64,000 nt of DNA, taken from assembly GCF_021390645.1 (NCBI RefSeq), contig NZ_JAJEJT010000003.1, forward strand, positions 1,302,001 through 1,366,000, in the 5' to 3' direction. Under the pieces are notes generated by a model. The model ran no database searches, was not told the origin of the DNA, and was given only the letters and a program-made list of their open reading frames with translations. The stretch comes from Paraburkholderia flagellata (GTDB lineage Bacteria; Pseudomonadota; Gammaproteobacteria; Burkholderiales; Burkholderiaceae). Below, in pieces: positions 8,066 through 18,590 of this stretch (the stretch's first letter is position 1; each line of letters starts with the position of its first letter). The translations under genes and the position numbers were made by a program.

Positions 8066-9841
8066 ATGAAAAACCCGCATACCCGGCGGCTTTTCACGAG
8101 CGCGCGCGCTCGTGCAGCCTCGCTGCTTTCACTGTTCGTCATCTTCTCGGCGGCCACGCTCGTCGCTGCATGCGGCAGCGGCGGCAGCGGCAGCAGCAGC
8201 GGCGACGCAGCGAAAGCGCCGCTCGCAGTCGTGGCGCCCGTAGTGGATTGCTCCAAGCTGGCTTCGGTCGATATCACCGATATTGGCGGTTCGGGCAGCA
8301 CGATTACGTCGGCCACCGTGACCACGGCGACCATCAACGGTGCTTCGGTCAACTTCTGTACCGTGAAGGGCACGCTCGCGCCTTCGAATACCTTCGAAGT
8401 GGCGCTGCCGGTGAGCACGTGGACGCAGCGCTTTGCGGCGCTGGGCTGCGGGGGCTTGTGCGGCAACCTGAGCGATCCGACCCAGCAGTCGTCGTTCAGC
8501 TTCAGCTACACGTGCCCGCTCGTGCAGGAAGGCGGCTTCGTGACGGCGGCGACGGACATGGGCCACTCGGGCAACGACTCGTCGTGGACGACGGACCCGC
8601 AAAAGCAGGCCGATTTCGCGTATCGCGGACAGCACATCACGACGCTCACGGCGGAAAAGCTCATCAAGGCTTATTACGGGCAGACGCAAAAGTACGCGTA
8701 CTTCATCGGTTGCTCGGACGGCGGCCGCGAAGCGCTCATGGCTGCGCAACGCTACCCGAACGACTATAACGGCATCATCGCGGGCGCTCCGGCGGCGCAC
8801 TTCCAGATCCAGAACTCGCTGTATCACGGCTGGAGCGTGGAGTCGCAAAGCACGACCGGCGACAGCACCGGAAACGCCACGCTTTACGCAGACAAGGCGC
8901 TCGTGCTGCACAAGGCAGTCGTGGCAGCTTGCGGCGGCCAGGCGGGCGTCCCCGACGGCCTGATCGCCGATCCGCGCACCTGCAATTTCGATCCCGCATC
9001 GATCCAGTGTGCGCAGGGCGCGACGAACACGAGCAACTGTCTGACGGCAGCCGAAGTCGCCACCGCGAGCAAGATCTATGGCGGACCGGTGGACGCGACA
9101 ACCGGCGAGCGCATGCTGGCGGGCTCCCCGCAGATGGGTTCGGAAGAGAACTGGGTAGGCGTGGAAGTGCCGACGACGAACTCGACGGCCGCACCGGTTT
9201 CGGTGAAGAACCTGTTCAGCTACATGATCGTGACGGGCGCCTATAACCTGATCTTCACGGGCTCGCCCACCATGCCGACCATCGACACGTTCGGCTACAC
9301 GGATGCGAGTTTCTACCCGACCTACCTGCAGGCCAACCATCCGCTGATGGACGCGACGAGCCCCGACCTCTCGGCATTCAAAAAGGCGGGCGGCAAGCTG
9401 ATCCTGTGGCACGGCTGGGCGGATCAACACATTTCGCCGCTCTTCACGATCCAGTACTTCGAGGCCGTGCAGAACACGATGGGCGCCTCGAACGTGAGCG
9501 ATTTCGCGCGCCTGTACGTCGTGCCTGGCGTGGCGCACTGCGGCGGCGGCGAAGGCTTCCCGAACATCGACCTCGTCTCGCAGATCACGGCGTGGGCCGA
9601 GCAGGGCACGGCGCCGAACGCGGTCATGACGTACCAGACCGATTCGTCGAACAACGTGACGGCCAGCCGCCCCGTTTATCCGTATCCGGCCGTCGCGCAG
9701 TTCACGGGCACCGGCGACTGGCACCTCGGCGCCAACTGGACGCAGGGCGCACCGCTGTACAACCAGCCCACGCATGCCTGGGCGGGCTCGAGCTTCTATA
9801 CAACGTACACGCCGACTACGCAGGGGGTTGCCGCACCTTGA
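8066..9841 (+). CDS. Tannase/feruloyl esterase family lipoprotein
   Basis: Secreted serine esterase of 591 residues that would cleave gallate or hydroxycinnamate esters outside the cytoplasm. The ATG at 8066 has an exact AGGAGG site. The N-terminus has a basic start, a hydrophobic stretch and a lipobox, TLVAAC, followed by a Gly/Ser-rich linker. The catalytic triad can be proposed from the sequence: Ser217 in GCSDGG, Asp453 in WHGWADQHISP and His491 in VPGVAHCGGG. It sits between the ligJ pair and an aromatic-acid permease gene. That fits release of aromatic acids outside the cell, uptake and ring degradation. A terminator hairpin follows. Confidence 0.88.
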   Translation: MKNPHTRRLFTSARARAASLLSLFVIFSAATLVAACGSGGSGSSSGDAAKAPLAVVAPVVDCSKLASVDITDIGGSGSTITSATVTTATINGASVNFCTVKGTLAPSNTFEVALPVSTWTQRFAALGCGGLCGNLSDPTQQSSFSFSYTCPLVQEGGFVTAATDMGHSGNDSSWTTDPQKQADFAYRGQHITTLTAEKLIKAYYGQTQKYAYFIGCSDGGREALMAAQRYPNDYNGIIAGAPAAHFQIQNSLYHGWSVESQSTTGDSTGNATLYADKALVLHKAVVAACGGQAGVPDGLIADPRTCNFDPASIQCAQGATNTSNCLTAAEVATASKIYGGPVDATTGERMLAGSPQMGSEENWVGVEVPTTNSTAAPVSVKNLFSYMIVTGAYNLIFTGSPTMPTIDTFGYTDASFYPTYLQANHPLMDATSPDLSAFKKAGGKLILWHGWADQHISPLFTIQYFEAVQNTMGASNVSDFARLYVVPGVAHCGGGEGFPNIDLVSQITAWAEQGTAPNAVMTYQTDSSNNVTASRPVYPYPAVAQFTGTGDWHLGANWTQGAPLYNQPTHAWAGSSFYTTYTPTTQGVAAP

Positions 9842-9882
9842 CGGAAAATCCCGGCAAACTCGCATGATTCACAGTTGAACCT

Positions 9883-9908
9883 GCCAGCCCTTCGGGGCTG
9901 GCTTCGTT
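9883..9908 (+). terminator. Intrinsic terminator after the tannase gene
   Basis: An eight-base-pair stem, GCCAGCCC/GGGCTGGC, closed by a TTCG tetraloop and followed by TTCGTTT, 41 bases after the stop codon. Confidence 0.75.
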
Positions 9909-10040
9909 TGCATTGCGATAAATGAATCGCATGGTAAATGCGCGGTAGTGGCGGCGAGTCGTATCGCGGCGCCCCCCGGCGATGTAGCGGCAACTGAATT
10001 CCGCACGATCGTCCGGCACGTTTGCGAATCCTTTCGGAGA

Positions 10041-10059
10041 GCATCGATTTTGTTTATCA
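10041..10059 (+). promoter_or_regulatory. Putative operator upstream of the AAHS permease gene (copy of the ligJ element)
   Basis: GCATC-GA-TTTTGTTTATCA matches the ligJ upstream element at 17 of 19 positions; only the two central bases differ. It lies about 270 bp before the permease ATG. This suggests that ligJ and the permease answer to the same regulator. Confidence 0.45.
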
Positions 10060-10332
10060 CGCTGGGTTCGATTCCAGCCGCAGGCCGCGACAGGCAAAGC
10101 GCGGGCTGATTGCGCCCGGCCTTTACGCGGCGCGGCTTCCAGGGCGATATCGCCGGTGCGGGCGTGCCGAAATTGCCCATGCGGATGGGCATTTACGTAT
10201 CCAATATGTGGTTAACCCGCACTTTCAGGCGAGGGGTTGGCCACCTATCGTGCCCCCGACGGATAGCAGTTCGTAGAAATTCGACTCGGGCACGAGCGAG
10301 CGGCAGACCATAGAACGGACAGGAGACGACAG

Positions 10333-11682
10333 ATGTCTGGCAGCAAAACAATTGATATCAAGGCGTTCATCGACGAACGCCACATTTCGGCCTACCAGTG
10401 GCTTCTGGTGGCGCTGTGCTTTCTCGCGGTGACAGCAGACGGCATGGACGTGGCCATCATGGGGTTCGTGGCGCCGTCCATCATTCACGATTGGGGCATT
10501 TCGCGCCCCGAGTTCGGGCTCGTCATGAGCGCGGCGCCCATCGGCCTCGTGATCGGCGCGCTGGCCGCCGGCCCCGCCTCCGACCGCGTCGGCCGCAAGT
10601 GGGTGCTGATTACCTCCGTGTTCCTCTTCGGCGTGTTCACGATCCTCACGTCGTTCACGCAGTCGCCGGTTTCCATGGCTGTGCTGCGCGTGCTGACCGG
10701 CATCGGTCTTGGCGCAGCCATGCCGAACTCCACGACGCTGCTCTCGGAGTACTCGCCGCAACGCCGCCGCGCGCTGCTCATCACGATCATGTTCACGGGC
10801 TTTAACCTCGGCTCGGCATTGATCGGCTTCGCGGCGGGCTGGCTCGTGCCGAACCATGGCTGGCGCGCGGTGTTGATCTTCGGCGGCGCCATTCCGCTCG
10901 CACTCGTGCCGCTGCAGGCCTGGCTGCTGCCGGAATCGGCGCGTCTGCTCGCCGTGCGGGGCGCCACGAGCAAGCGCATCGCCGCGACGCTTAACCGCGT
11001 GACTGGCGCCAACTTCGCGGGCGACGAGAATTTCGTCTCGACGGAACCGCCGCTGCCCACGCGCAAGCCGATTGGCGTGCTGTTCTCGCAAGGCTATGGC
11101 GTGATGACCCTCGCGCTGTGGGTCACGTATTTCATGGGCCTGCTCGTGATCTATCTGCTCACGGGTTGGCTGCCCACGCTGATCAAGGACGCGGGCCTCT
11201 CCATCACGGTGGCGGCGAACGTCACGGCCATGTTCCAGATTGGCGGCACGATCGGCGCGGTGCTGGTGGGCTGGATCATGGACAAGGTGCGTCCGGCGCG
11301 CGTAATCAGCGCGGCATATGTCGGCGGCGGTATTTGTGTACTGGCGCTGGCCGGCGTGGGCGCGCTTTCCTCGTCGCTCGCGCTGCTGGTATTCGCCGCG
11401 GGCTTCTGCATGAGCGGTGCGCAAACGGGCCTCAACGCCTACGCACCGGGCCGCTATCCGACGGTTGCGCGTGCAACGGGTGTGAGCTGGATGCTGGGCA
11501 TGGGCCGCTTCGGCAGCATTTTCGGCTCGGCCATTGGCGGCGCGCTGCTGGGCCTTGGCTGGGAATTCGCCGCGATTCTCGCGATGCTCGCCGTACCGGC
11601 CGTGCTCGCAGCGATGGCGATCCTGGTTTCGCAGCGTGCGCGTCATTCGGAACCGGCTACGCAGGTGAGCGCAGCACACTGA
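10333..11682 (+). CDS. MFS aromatic acid:H+ symporter (AAHS family)
   Basis: Twelve-helix inner-membrane symporter of 449 residues for an aromatic acid (benzoate, 4-hydroxybenzoate, protocatechuate or gallate type). Helix 1 carries the family motif DGMDVAIMGFVAPSI. The loop 2-3 signature is GPASDRVGRKWVL, and the half-repeat loop 8-9 has GWIMDKVRPARV. The PESARLL segment ends the first half. The ATG has a good AGGAGA site. Upstream DNA shares an element with ligJ, and the tannase gene precedes it, so the natural substrate may be gallate or a hydroxycinnamate-derived acid. A strong terminator follows. Confidence 0.9.
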   Translation: MSGSKTIDIKAFIDERHISAYQWLLVALCFLAVTADGMDVAIMGFVAPSIIHDWGISRPEFGLVMSAAPIGLVIGALAAGPASDRVGRKWVLITSVFLFGVFTILTSFTQSPVSMAVLRVLTGIGLGAAMPNSTTLLSEYSPQRRRALLITIMFTGFNLGSALIGFAAGWLVPNHGWRAVLIFGGAIPLALVPLQAWLLPESARLLAVRGATSKRIAATLNRVTGANFAGDENFVSTEPPLPTRKPIGVLFSQGYGVMTLALWVTYFMGLLVIYLLTGWLPTLIKDAGLSITVAANVTAMFQIGGTIGAVLVGWIMDKVRPARVISAAYVGGGICVLALAGVGALSSSLALLVFAAGFCMSGAQTGLNAYAPGRYPTVARATGVSWMLGMGRFGSIFGSAIGGALLGLGWEFAAILAMLAVPAVLAAMAILVSQRARHSEPATQVSAAH

Positions 11683-11713
11683 GTTTTTGATCTGGCAAGT
11701 GCGCTGAATTGAG

Positions 11714-11753
11714 CGGCGCGGCGGTGCGGATTGCACTGCCGCGCCGTTTTTTT
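11714..11753 (+). terminator. Intrinsic terminator after the AAHS permease gene
   Basis: A 14-bp stem (11714-11727 with 11733-11746, one G-T pair) with a five-base loop, followed by seven T residues. It may also stop convergent transcription of the chemoreceptor gene. Confidence 0.9.
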
Positions 11754-11794
11754 GTTGTGTGCAGGAATGAGAGACGCGGCCTTCGTTCAGCGAG

Positions 11795-13381
11795 TTAGAT
11801 CCTGAACGCCCCCACCGTTTCGATCACGGTTTGCGCATTCCTGCCGAGCGTATTGGCCGAAATCGAAAAGTGATTCACGAGCGCGCTGTCCTGTTGCGTG
11901 AGCGCTTCGATGTGATCCAAAGCCTGTTTGATCTCGGCAATGCCAGCGCTTTGCTCGCCGGTCGCGGTATTGATTTCGTCGATTAGCACATTGACGTCGC
12001 GCACTGCCTGCACCGCCTGCTGCATCTTTTCGCGGGCCGTTTCAGTGAGTTGGCAACCTTCCTGGACCTTCTGTGTCGAGTCGACGATGAGGCCGGCGAT
12101 TTCCTTGGCCGCCACGGCCGCGCGGCCCGCGAGATTGCGCACCTCGCTTGCCACCACCGCGAAGCCGCGCCCATGCTCGCCTGCGCGCGCCGCTTCTACG
12201 GCCGCGTTGAGCGCGAGAATATTGGTCTGGAAGGAAATCCCTTCGATCACCTGAATGATCTCGCCAATCTTGCGGGAGGCCTCGGTGATGCCCTGCATCG
12301 TCACTGTCATGGCTTCCACGGCGCGGCCGCTGTCTTCGGTAATCGCGCGTGCGCGGCCTGCGCTGGTGGCGGCCTGCCGCGCCGCATCGGCGGTTTGCCG
12401 CACATTGGCCGCAATATGCTGCATCGAGGCCGCGGATTGCTCGAGGCTCGCCGCCTGCGATTCGGCGCGCGCCGAGAGCTTCTGGCTGCCCTCGGATACG
12501 GTCACCGTGGCCGCGCTCATGCGTGCCATCTGGTCGCGCGCGTCGCCGACGATGGCGCGCATGTTCAGGCTGACCTGGTTGACCGATTGTTCGAGCTTGC
12601 CGACCACGCCGGTGGGCTTCCAGGTGTTCTCGACTTTCTGCGTGAGATCGCCCATGGCGAGCCGCGTGGCCGCGCCGAGCAGACGGCGCAGCGGGAAAAT
12701 GAACATGAAGCGCATGCGGTATTCGGCGAGCACGCCGAACGCCACGCAGGCCGCAAGGCCGATCGCCGTGCGCACGGGCGTGATCGACGATGCGCCGCCG
12801 TCGACGATAACCCCCGTGACCATGCCGGCCGCCGCGAGACCGCTCGTGAGCAAGTAGGTCTGCGTCTTCATGGTGGGATGCACGAAACGCGAAAGCCGTC
12901 CCACCATGTCCTTGCGAACAATCGCGCCTGCCTGCAGATGGTGTCTACGCCGGGCCGCTCTTTGCTCTATGAGCAAAGTTGCATACAGCGCTTCGGCGGC
13001 CCGCACCTGATCGCGCGAAGCGGCGGTGTGGACCGCCCGGTACGCAGCGACATGCTGCCCTTCGATGATGGGTGTCACGCCGATCTGCACCCAGCAATGC
13101 TGCCCATGGCTGAAGCGGTTCTTCAGCACGCCAATCCATGGCTCACGTCTTTTCAGCGTGGCCCACATGTCGCGATAGACCTCGGCCGGCATGTCGGGGT
13201 GGCGCACGACACTATGAGGGTGCCCGATCAGTGCCTCGCGGGGAAGGCCGCTGGCTTCGATGAATGCGTCGTTGCAGTAGGTGATCACGCCGCGCGTGTC
13301 GGTCGTGGAAACGAGCAATTTTCCGGGAGGGAGAGCGGCTTCTCCCTGATGGTTCGGCTTGGTCGATGGTTCAGTGTGCAC
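11795..13381 (-). CDS. Aer-like methyl-accepting chemotaxis protein with PAS domain
   Basis: Chemoreceptor of 528 residues. An N-terminal PAS domain (about 25-130) has the Aer-type segments [11 protein letters not shown] and [10 protein letters not shown], the latter suggestive of FAD or haem sensing. Two adjacent hydrophobic helices follow (about 175-225) with no periplasmic domain between them, then a HAMP-like segment. The signalling domain carries the hairpin tip ([20 protein letters not shown] and [16 protein letters not shown]). Redox or energy taxis is the likely role. It is divergent from the two-component system and not obviously co-regulated with it. Confidence 0.9.
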   Translation of the reverse strand: MHTEPSTKPNHQGEAALPPGKLLVSTTDTRGVITYCNDAFIEASGLPREALIGHPHSVVRHPDMPAEVYRDMWATLKRREPWIGVLKNRFSHGQHCWVQIGVTPIIEGQHVAAYRAVHTAASRDQVRAAEALYATLLIEQRAARRRHHLQAGAIVRKDMVGRLSRFVHPTMKTQTYLLTSGLAAAGMVTGVIVDGGASSITPVRTAIGLAACVAFGVLAEYRMRFMFIFPLRRLLGAATRLAMGDLTQKVENTWKPTGVVGKLEQSVNQVSLNMRAIVGDARDQMARMSAATVTVSEGSQKLSARAESQAASLEQSAASMQHIAANVRQTADAARQAATSAGRARAITEDSGRAVEAMTVTMQGITEASRKIGEIIQVIEGISFQTNILALNAAVEAARAGEHGRGFAVVASEVRNLAGRAAVAAKEIAGLIVDSTQKVQEGCQLTETAREKMQQAVQAVRDVNVLIDEINTATGEQSAGIAEIKQALDHIEALTQQDSALVNHFSISANTLGRNAQTVIETVGAFRI

Positions 13382-13783
13382 TCGTAGTCTCCTTTGTTTT
13401 TGATTGGATTGTCCGGTCGTTCGCTGCTTATCGGCCGGCGCTTTCGATCATGAATGGTGCGATTCAATGCTATAAAGCCATGGCCGTGCGCAACGGGGCG
13501 ATAAACGAACCGAAGCGCAGTGACGGGTCCCGGTTCGCAGTGGCTGAAATGCCCACGGCATAAGGATCGCGATGAAGGAAGAGATGCGAGCAAGCACTTT
13601 CGGCACGCGTTTGCATACACAACGCCCGATAAGTGATTCGCAAGCATCGCGAAGCAGATTCGATACGACCGTTCGAAATGCGCCTGGCAAAAGTCCGGCG
13701 GCCCCGGCGGACTCGCTTCCCGGACGCGCAGCAAGCGACGGAGCGCATACAATTGAGCCGGACACACTTAGAGTTGAACGGCG
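13382..13783. other. Intergenic region between the chemoreceptor and the two-component system
   Basis: About 400 bases separate divergent starts. A possible -10 hexamer, TACAAT, lies at 13748-13753, 30 bases before the response regulator ATG, without a convincing -35. No RNA gene or repeat is seen. Confidence 0.4.
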
Positions 13784-14460
<677 letters not shown>

Positions 14461-14461
<1 letters not shown>

Positions 14462-15885
14462 TGCCGCGCATGGCGGTGCGCTCGCTCACCACAGGCCTCG
14501 CGCTCAGTTTCGCGGGCACGACGCTCGCGGTATTCGCGCTCGTCGGCAGCACGCTCTATTTCACGCTGGACCGCGAAGTGAAGCAGCAGGACGACCTCGA
14601 TATCGTGCTGATTTCGCGGCACACGCGCCGCCTCGCGCAGGAACTGCGCACCGAGCACGACGTGCGTGAACATGCGGAGCGGCTCACGAGCCAGGTGCTT
14701 GGCAATCCCGCGCTTTCGATGGAAATTCTCGGCACCGGCGGGGCGCAACTGGCCGAGCACAACACGGCGGGCATTGCGGACGCGGCGTTTCCAGATGCGG
14801 CGCTCGCCCGGCGCCTCCCCCCGACGCAACGCATCACCGAAGGCGACGTCGTGGAGTGGCGCAACGTGCGCGGCGTGCCGGTGCGCGGACTCGCCACGGA
14901 CGCCGCGCTTGCGGACGGCACGCCGGTCACCATCGTCATTGCGCGCGACATGACGGACCGCTGGCGCCTGCTCGACCACTATCGCGAGCGGCTCTATGGC
15001 TTCGGCCTGGCCGGCATGCTGCTCGCGTTCCTCATGAGCTGGCTGCTCGTGCGCGAGTCGCTGCGCCCGCTGCGCGAGATGGCGGCGCGCGCGGCCACGG
15101 TCACGGTGGACCGGCTCGATACGCCCATCGAAGTCGAGGGCGCGCCGAGCGAGCTGGAGGCGCTCACCAAGTCGCTCAATGCCATGCTCGAGCGCCTGCA
15201 CGGCGGCTTCGAGCGCATGTCGCAATACACGGCGGATCTCGCGCACGACATGCGCACGCCGCTCGGCAACCTGCGCGGCGCGAACGAAGTCGCGCTGGCG
15301 CGCGAGCGCAGCACCGCCGAATACGAGGCGCTGCTCGAATCGAATCTGGAGGAATGCGAACGACTTTCACGCATGATCGAAAGCGTCATCTTTCTCGCGC
15401 GCGCGGAGCACCCGCAATTCATGACGACGCTCGCGGAATTCGACGTGCATGATGCGCTCACCCAGATTGCCGAGTACTTCGAAGGTCTCGCGGATGAGGC
15501 CGATGTACAGATCCGCGTGCAGGGCACGGGCCGCCTGCGCGCGGACAAGGAACTGTTCCGGCGCGCCGTGGGCAACCTGCTCGCCAATGCGCTGCGCTAC
15601 ACGCCGCGCGGCGCGCAAATCACCCTGAGCGTCGAACAGACGCCAACGGCCGTCGAGGTGACAGTCGCCAATCCGGGCACGCCCATCGACGCGGCGCTGC
15701 TCGAGCGTATTTTCGACCGCTTCTATCGCGCCGATGCGTCGCGCCACAGCGAGCCGCGCGCGGGCGCTTCGGCGGGGCTAGGGCTTGCGATCGTGCGCAC
15801 GATCATGACGCTGCATGGCGGCTCCGCACGTGCCGAGAGCGATGCGGCGAGTACGCGTTTCATCCTGACGTTCGCGCGCCCTTAG
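14461..15885 (+). CDS. Heavy-metal-type sensor histidine kinase
   Basis: A membrane histidine kinase of 474 residues. Two transmembrane helices (about 12-38 and 178-200) enclose a periplasmic sensor region. A HAMP segment follows, then the H-box with His262 in TADLAHDMRTPLGNLRG, the N-box NLLANALRYTPRG, the F-box FDRFYRADASRH and the G-box AGLGLAIVRTI. The start at 14461 overlaps the regulator stop by one base. The C-terminal 26 bases overlap the 3' end of the convergent efflux outer-membrane gene. The signal is probably a metal ion or the drug exported by the neighbouring pump. Confidence 0.9.
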
Positions 15886-17344
15886 CGCTCAGGTTGCTCA
15901 GTTCAGCGCGGTCCCAGCCGCCGCCGAGCGCCTCTAGCAACTGTACGCTCGCGTCGAGCCTTCTTCCCGCGATCAGTTCCTCGTTGCGCTCGTTCGAGAG
16001 CGCGATGGTCTGCGCGGTCACGACATCGAGATAGGTCACGGCGCCCGCCTGATAGCGGTTCGTGGTGAGCTTGAGCGAGAGTTGCGCGGCGACCGTGGCG
16101 CGCCGCTGGCTTTCGGCTTCGCTAGACAACGTATCGAGCGCGCTCAGGTTGTCCTCCACCTGCTGGAACGCCGTGAGCACGGTTTGGCGGTAGCCGGCCA
16201 CGGCCGCGTCGTATTGCGCGTTCGCGCCTTTGAGCGTGGCGTCGCGGCGGCCGCCGTCGAAGAGCGTGCCCGCGAGTTGCGAACCGATCGACCAGAAGAG
16301 GCTCGGCGCGCTGAACCACGGCGCGAAGAACGTGCTTTCGAGGCCCGCCGTGGCGGAGAGCGTGAGGTCGGGATAAAAGGCCGCATGCGCCTCGCCGATT
16401 CTTGCATTCGCTGCCGCTACACGCCGTTCCGAAGCGGCGATATCGGGACGCCGTTCGAGCAGCGCCGAGGGCACGCCTGCGGGGATCGACGGCACGACGG
16501 CAGGATCGACGCGCGGCGGCAAACTGAACGTCGAAGCGGGAACGCCGATCAACGTGGCGATGGCGTGCTCGCGTTGCGCGCGCTGCACGTCGATGTCGCT
16601 GTCCGCCGTGCGAGCGCTTTCGAGCTGCGTTTGCGCCTGGGCGACGGCGGAGGCGTCGATCGCGCCATCAGCGAGCTGCTGCTGCACGATGCGAAGCGCG
16701 GCCGTGTACGCGGTCACCGTGTCGTCGAGCAGCTTCTTCTGGCGATCGAGCGAGCGCAAATCGAAGTAGTCCATAGCAAGCTGGCTCGTCATCGAAAGGC
16801 GTACCGATTCGAGGTCGGCTTCCGTGGCCTGCGCGTTGGCATGCGCCTCGGTGGTTGCGTCCTTCACGCGCCCGAACAGGTCGGGCTCCCAGCTCGCGGT
16901 GAGCCCCGTCGAATAGTCGGGAATCGTTTTGCCCGCAAGCGAGCGGTCCACGAGATTCTGCGAGGTCCGGTAGCGCTGCGCAGCCACGCCCGCCGTGACG
17001 ACAGGCGCATAGCCCGCGCGTTGATAATCGATCATCGCGCGTGCCGCTTCGAGATTGGCGAGCGCCTGGCGCACGGTCTGGTTCGATACATCCACGCGGG
17101 CTTCGAGCTGGTCGAGGTCGTTGTCGCCGAAGACGGTCCACCAGGGGCCGCGTGGTTTGGCGTCGGCGGGCGCAGCGACGGTCCAGCCGGGCGCCGCTGC
17201 GGGTTGTGGTGTTTGTGTGGCGTAGTGCGCGGGTACATCCACCGAGGGCGTGCTGTAGTGCGGCAATGTGGTGCACGCCGCGAGCGATGCCGCTGTGCAG
17301 ACTACGGCGATCCGGCGCAGCGTGGGGAGAGGGCGTTCGAACAT
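15860..17344 (-). CDS. RND efflux outer-membrane lipoprotein (NodT/OprM family)
   Basis: TolC-like outer-membrane channel of 494 residues, last gene of the efflux operon. The lipobox is SLAACTT after a short signal. Two OEP repeats are visible by their tandem structure: LDQLEARVDVSNQTVRQAL and RRPDIAASERRVAAANARIG, the family signature. AVTYLDVVTAQTIALSNERN and ALGGGWDRAEL mark the end. It begins 12 bases after the adaptor gene stop. Its last codons overlap the sensor kinase gene in antisense. Confidence 0.92.
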   Translation of the reverse strand: MFERPLPTLRRIAVVCTAASLAACTTLPHYSTPSVDVPAHYATQTPQPAAAPGWTVAAPADAKPRGPWWTVFGDNDLDQLEARVDVSNQTVRQALANLEAARAMIDYQRAGYAPVVTAGVAAQRYRTSQNLVDRSLAGKTIPDYSTGLTASWEPDLFGRVKDATTEAHANAQATEADLESVRLSMTSQLAMDYFDLRSLDRQKKLLDDTVTAYTAALRIVQQQLADGAIDASAVAQAQTQLESARTADSDIDVQRAQREHAIATLIGVPASTFSLPPRVDPAVVPSIPAGVPSALLERRPDIAASERRVAAANARIGEAHAAFYPDLTLSATAGLESTFFAPWFSAPSLFWSIGSQLAGTLFDGGRRDATLKGANAQYDAAVAGYRQTVLTAFQQVEDNLSALDTLSSEAESQRRATVAAQLSLKLTTNRYQAGAVTYLDVVTAQTIALSNERNEELIAGRRLDASVQLLEALGGGWDRAELSNLSAKGARTSG

Positions 17345-17356
17345 GGTGAGCCTCGC

Positions 17357-18580
17357 TTACGCTTTCGCAGCCGTCGAGGCGGCCGCCACGCGCACGCTCT
17401 GGCCGTTGGCAATGGCGTCGCCGGGGTTGTTGATGACGCGGTCGGTTGGCGTGAGGCCCGTGGCGATTTCCACATAAGTGCCGAAATCGCGGCCGATGGT
17501 CACCGTGCGCAATTGCACCGTGTTCCTGGCATCCACCACAGCGACTGTCACGCCGTCCGGGCGGAACAGCAGTGCGCTCACGGGCAGTTCGAGCGCGGGA
17601 GCCGCAGCCGTGAGCGCAAGATGCACCTGTGCATAGGCGCCAGGCATCAGCGCGCCATCGTGGTTGTCCACATCGATTTCCACGCGCAACGTGCGGCTCA
17701 CGGGGTCGATGACGTTTGAACTGCGCGCGACGCTCGCCTCGAAACGGCGGCCCGGATATTGTTGCGTCGTCAACCAGACGGTCGTGCCGGGCGTGACGAG
17801 GCTCGCGTCGTCCTGCGGCACGTCCACGTATACGCGCAGCCGGTCCGTCTGTGCGATATGGAACAACTCGCCGGGCATCGTGGCGAGGCCAGGCGTGCCA
17901 CCCGCTGTGACGAGCGCGCCCACCTGCACGTTGCGCACGGTAATCACGCCGTCGAAGGGCGCCGTCACGTTCTGGTATGAAACCAGCTCCTGGAGCCGCG
18001 CGACGTTGGCCTGGGCGGCCTGGAGCGTGGCGAGTTTCGCGGCGGCGTCGCTCGTTTTCGCCTGGGCGTCCTGCTCGGCAACCGATTGTGTCTGCAACAT
18101 CGTCTGCCAGCGCTGCGCCGTGCTGCTCGCGAAGCGGTAGTTGGCCTGCGCCGTCGCTTCGTCAGCGCGCGCCTGCTGGAGTTGCGCATCGAGTTCGGGC
18201 GTGTCGATCTGCGCGAGCGTCTGGCCAGCCTTTACGTGCGCGCCGATATCCGCGTACCAGTGCTGCACGTAGCCGCTCGTGCGCGCATAGATCGAGGCGT
18301 CGGCCCACGACATGACCGAGCCGGGCAGCAGCAGGTCCTGCGTGGCGGGCGCGCGCGTTGGCGTGAGGGTGGAGACGATCAGCTCGCGCTGCGCCGCGAC
18401 TTGCTGGGCCTGCGCCGTGCGCGCCTCGAGGCGCGGGACGATGCCAGCCGTAAGGAGCACTGCGGCGATTGCGAGGCCGGTAAGGCCGATGACGACGGCC
18501 GTGCGCTTGCGTGCGGCCCTGGCGGGCGTGGCCGGTTGCGCTGCGCTGTCGCGATGCTCGTGCGGAGTGAGCGTGGTCAT
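17357..18580 (-). CDS. RND efflux periplasmic adaptor (HlyD/MFP family)
   Basis: Membrane fusion protein of 407 residues linking pump and outer-membrane channel. An N-terminal membrane anchor lies at about 25-45. The lipoyl halves are GYVQHWYADIGAHVKAGQTL and VTAPFDGVITVRNVQVGALV, separated by an alpha-hairpin of Ala/Gln heptads. The beta-barrel portion includes VDVPQDDASLVTPGT. The ATG at 18580 follows AAGGATTCC; the frame extends upstream to 18721, but that part lies inside the pump gene. It follows the permease with a ten-base gap. Confidence 0.92.
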   Translation of the reverse strand: MTTLTPHEHRDSAAQPATPARAARKRTAVVIGLTGLAIAAVLLTAGIVPRLEARTAQAQQVAAQRELIVSTLTPTRAPATQDLLLPGSVMSWADASIYARTSGYVQHWYADIGAHVKAGQTLAQIDTPELDAQLQQARADEATAQANYRFASSTAQRWQTMLQTQSVAEQDAQAKTSDAAAKLATLQAAQANVARLQELVSYQNVTAPFDGVITVRNVQVGALVTAGGTPGLATMPGELFHIAQTDRLRVYVDVPQDDASLVTPGTTVWLTTQQYPGRRFEASVARSSNVIDPVSRTLRVEIDVDNHDGALMPGAYAQVHLALTAAAPALELPVSALLFRPDGVTVAVVDARNTVQLRTVTIGRDFGTYVEIATGLTPTDRVINNPGDAIANGQSVRVAAASTAAKA

Positions 18581-18590
18581 TTTGGAATCC

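Larger units (their letters stand above)
9842..10332. other. Intergenic region between tannase and permease genes
   Basis: About 490 bases without a supported gene. It holds the tannase terminator (9883-9908) and the shared 19-nt element (10041-10059). Nothing else is recognisable. Confidence 0.5.

Noticed and set aside
16082..17719. A 545-codon frame antisense to the efflux channel and adaptor genes
   Set aside because: Low-complexity Arg/Gly/Ala-rich shadow of two clear RND operon genes.
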